Both the position numbers and the translations under genes were made by a program. This document shows positions 6,259 to 6,328 of a DNA stretch of 6,328 nt, one piece after another; the stretch's first letter is position 1, and the number at the start of each line of letters is the position of its first letter. Where the stretch lies: assembly GCA_002368955.1 (NCBI GenBank), contig DFDY01000101.1:1-6328 (forward strand), in the 5' to 3' direction. The notes beneath the pieces are model-generated. The model made no database searches. It was not told the DNA's origin and worked only from the letters and a program-made list of their open reading frames with translations. The stretch comes from Bacteroidales bacterium UBA3816. GTDB lineage: Bacteria; Bacteroidota; Bacteroidia; Bacteroidales; P3.

Positions 6259-6283
6259 GCTCTAGTCCAAAGTATGACTGATT
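6259..6283 (-). repeat. 25-nt motif, right copy of an imperfect inverted pair
   Basis: Read on the - strand this is AATCAGTC, nine bases (ATACTTTGG), then ACTAGAGC, matching the left copy at 62-86 in both 8-mers and in spacing. CAAATT follows on the - strand at 6256-6251. The copy lies beyond the terminator, and the two copies face each other across the whole gene. Confidence 0.5.
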
Positions 6284-6305
6284 CTTGCTCCTCTTTTTCA
6301 ATGTG

Positions 6306-6322
6306 GCGTGTCTTCGACACGC
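6306..6322. repeat. Small hairpin at right edge
   Basis: A perfect 7-bp stem, GCGTGTC pairing with GACACGC, closes on a TTC triloop, with a possible extra G-T pair outside. No T-run can be seen before the window ends. It has the same geometry and the same TCTTCGA centre as the hairpin at 40-56. Confidence 0.45.
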
Positions 6323-6328
6323 TGAGTA

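Larger units (their letters stand above)
6236..6328 (-). other. Possible 3' end of a convergent gene, open to the right edge
   Basis: On the - strand a frame is open from the window edge for 30 codons to a TGA at 6238-6236, 9 nt to the right of the terminator stem. A convergent gene ending here would match the bidirectional terminator. The visible peptide is basic and carries KNQSYFGLE. I do not recognise it, and 30 open codons can occur by chance. Confidence 0.25.

Overview
The window is almost entirely one gene: a 2019-codon open frame on the + strand (106-6165) encoding a very large secreted, multi-domain, adhesin-like protein. It has an N-terminal signal peptide, nine fibronectin type III (FN3) modules, several lectin-like or adhesin-like beta-sandwich modules between them, and a C-terminal type A sorting domain of the type IX secretion system (T9SS/Por). 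T9SS sorting domains occur only in Bacteroidota. Together with the A/T-rich start region lacking a Shine-Dalgarno sequence, this points to a member of the Bacteroidales, perhaps a gut, rumen or oral lineage; the genus cannot be fixed from this window.

Layout. Positions 1-105 are a short upstream flank with one 7-bp hairpin, an 8+8-nt motif that recurs inverted near the right edge, and no promoter I can defend. Positions 106-6165 are the gene. In residues the order is: signal peptide (1-23), YGDGWNG-motif domain (25-127), FN3-1, cleaved-adhesin/choice-of-anchor-J-like module J1, FN3-2, CUB-like module, FN3-3, module X1, FN3-4, J2, FN3-5, J3, FN3-6, module X2, FN3-7, FN3-8, FN3-9, and the T9SS type A domain (about 1940-2019). 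Positions 6166-6328 are the downstream flank. It has a strong, nearly symmetric hairpin terminator 23 nt after the stop codon, the inverted copy of the 25-nt motif, and a second hairpin at the edge.

Inferred working model: the protein crosses the inner membrane by Sec, crosses the outer membrane by T9SS, loses its C-terminal domain, and is anchored on the cell surface or released. There its FN3 modules space out carbohydrate- or protein-binding sandwiches. No catalytic domain is visible. No transposase, RNA gene, CRISPR array or defence system was recognised. The least explained signals are the matched 25-nt inverted motif on either side of the gene, a 623-residue stretch with no lysine, and the many candidate Bacteroidota O-glycosylation motifs.
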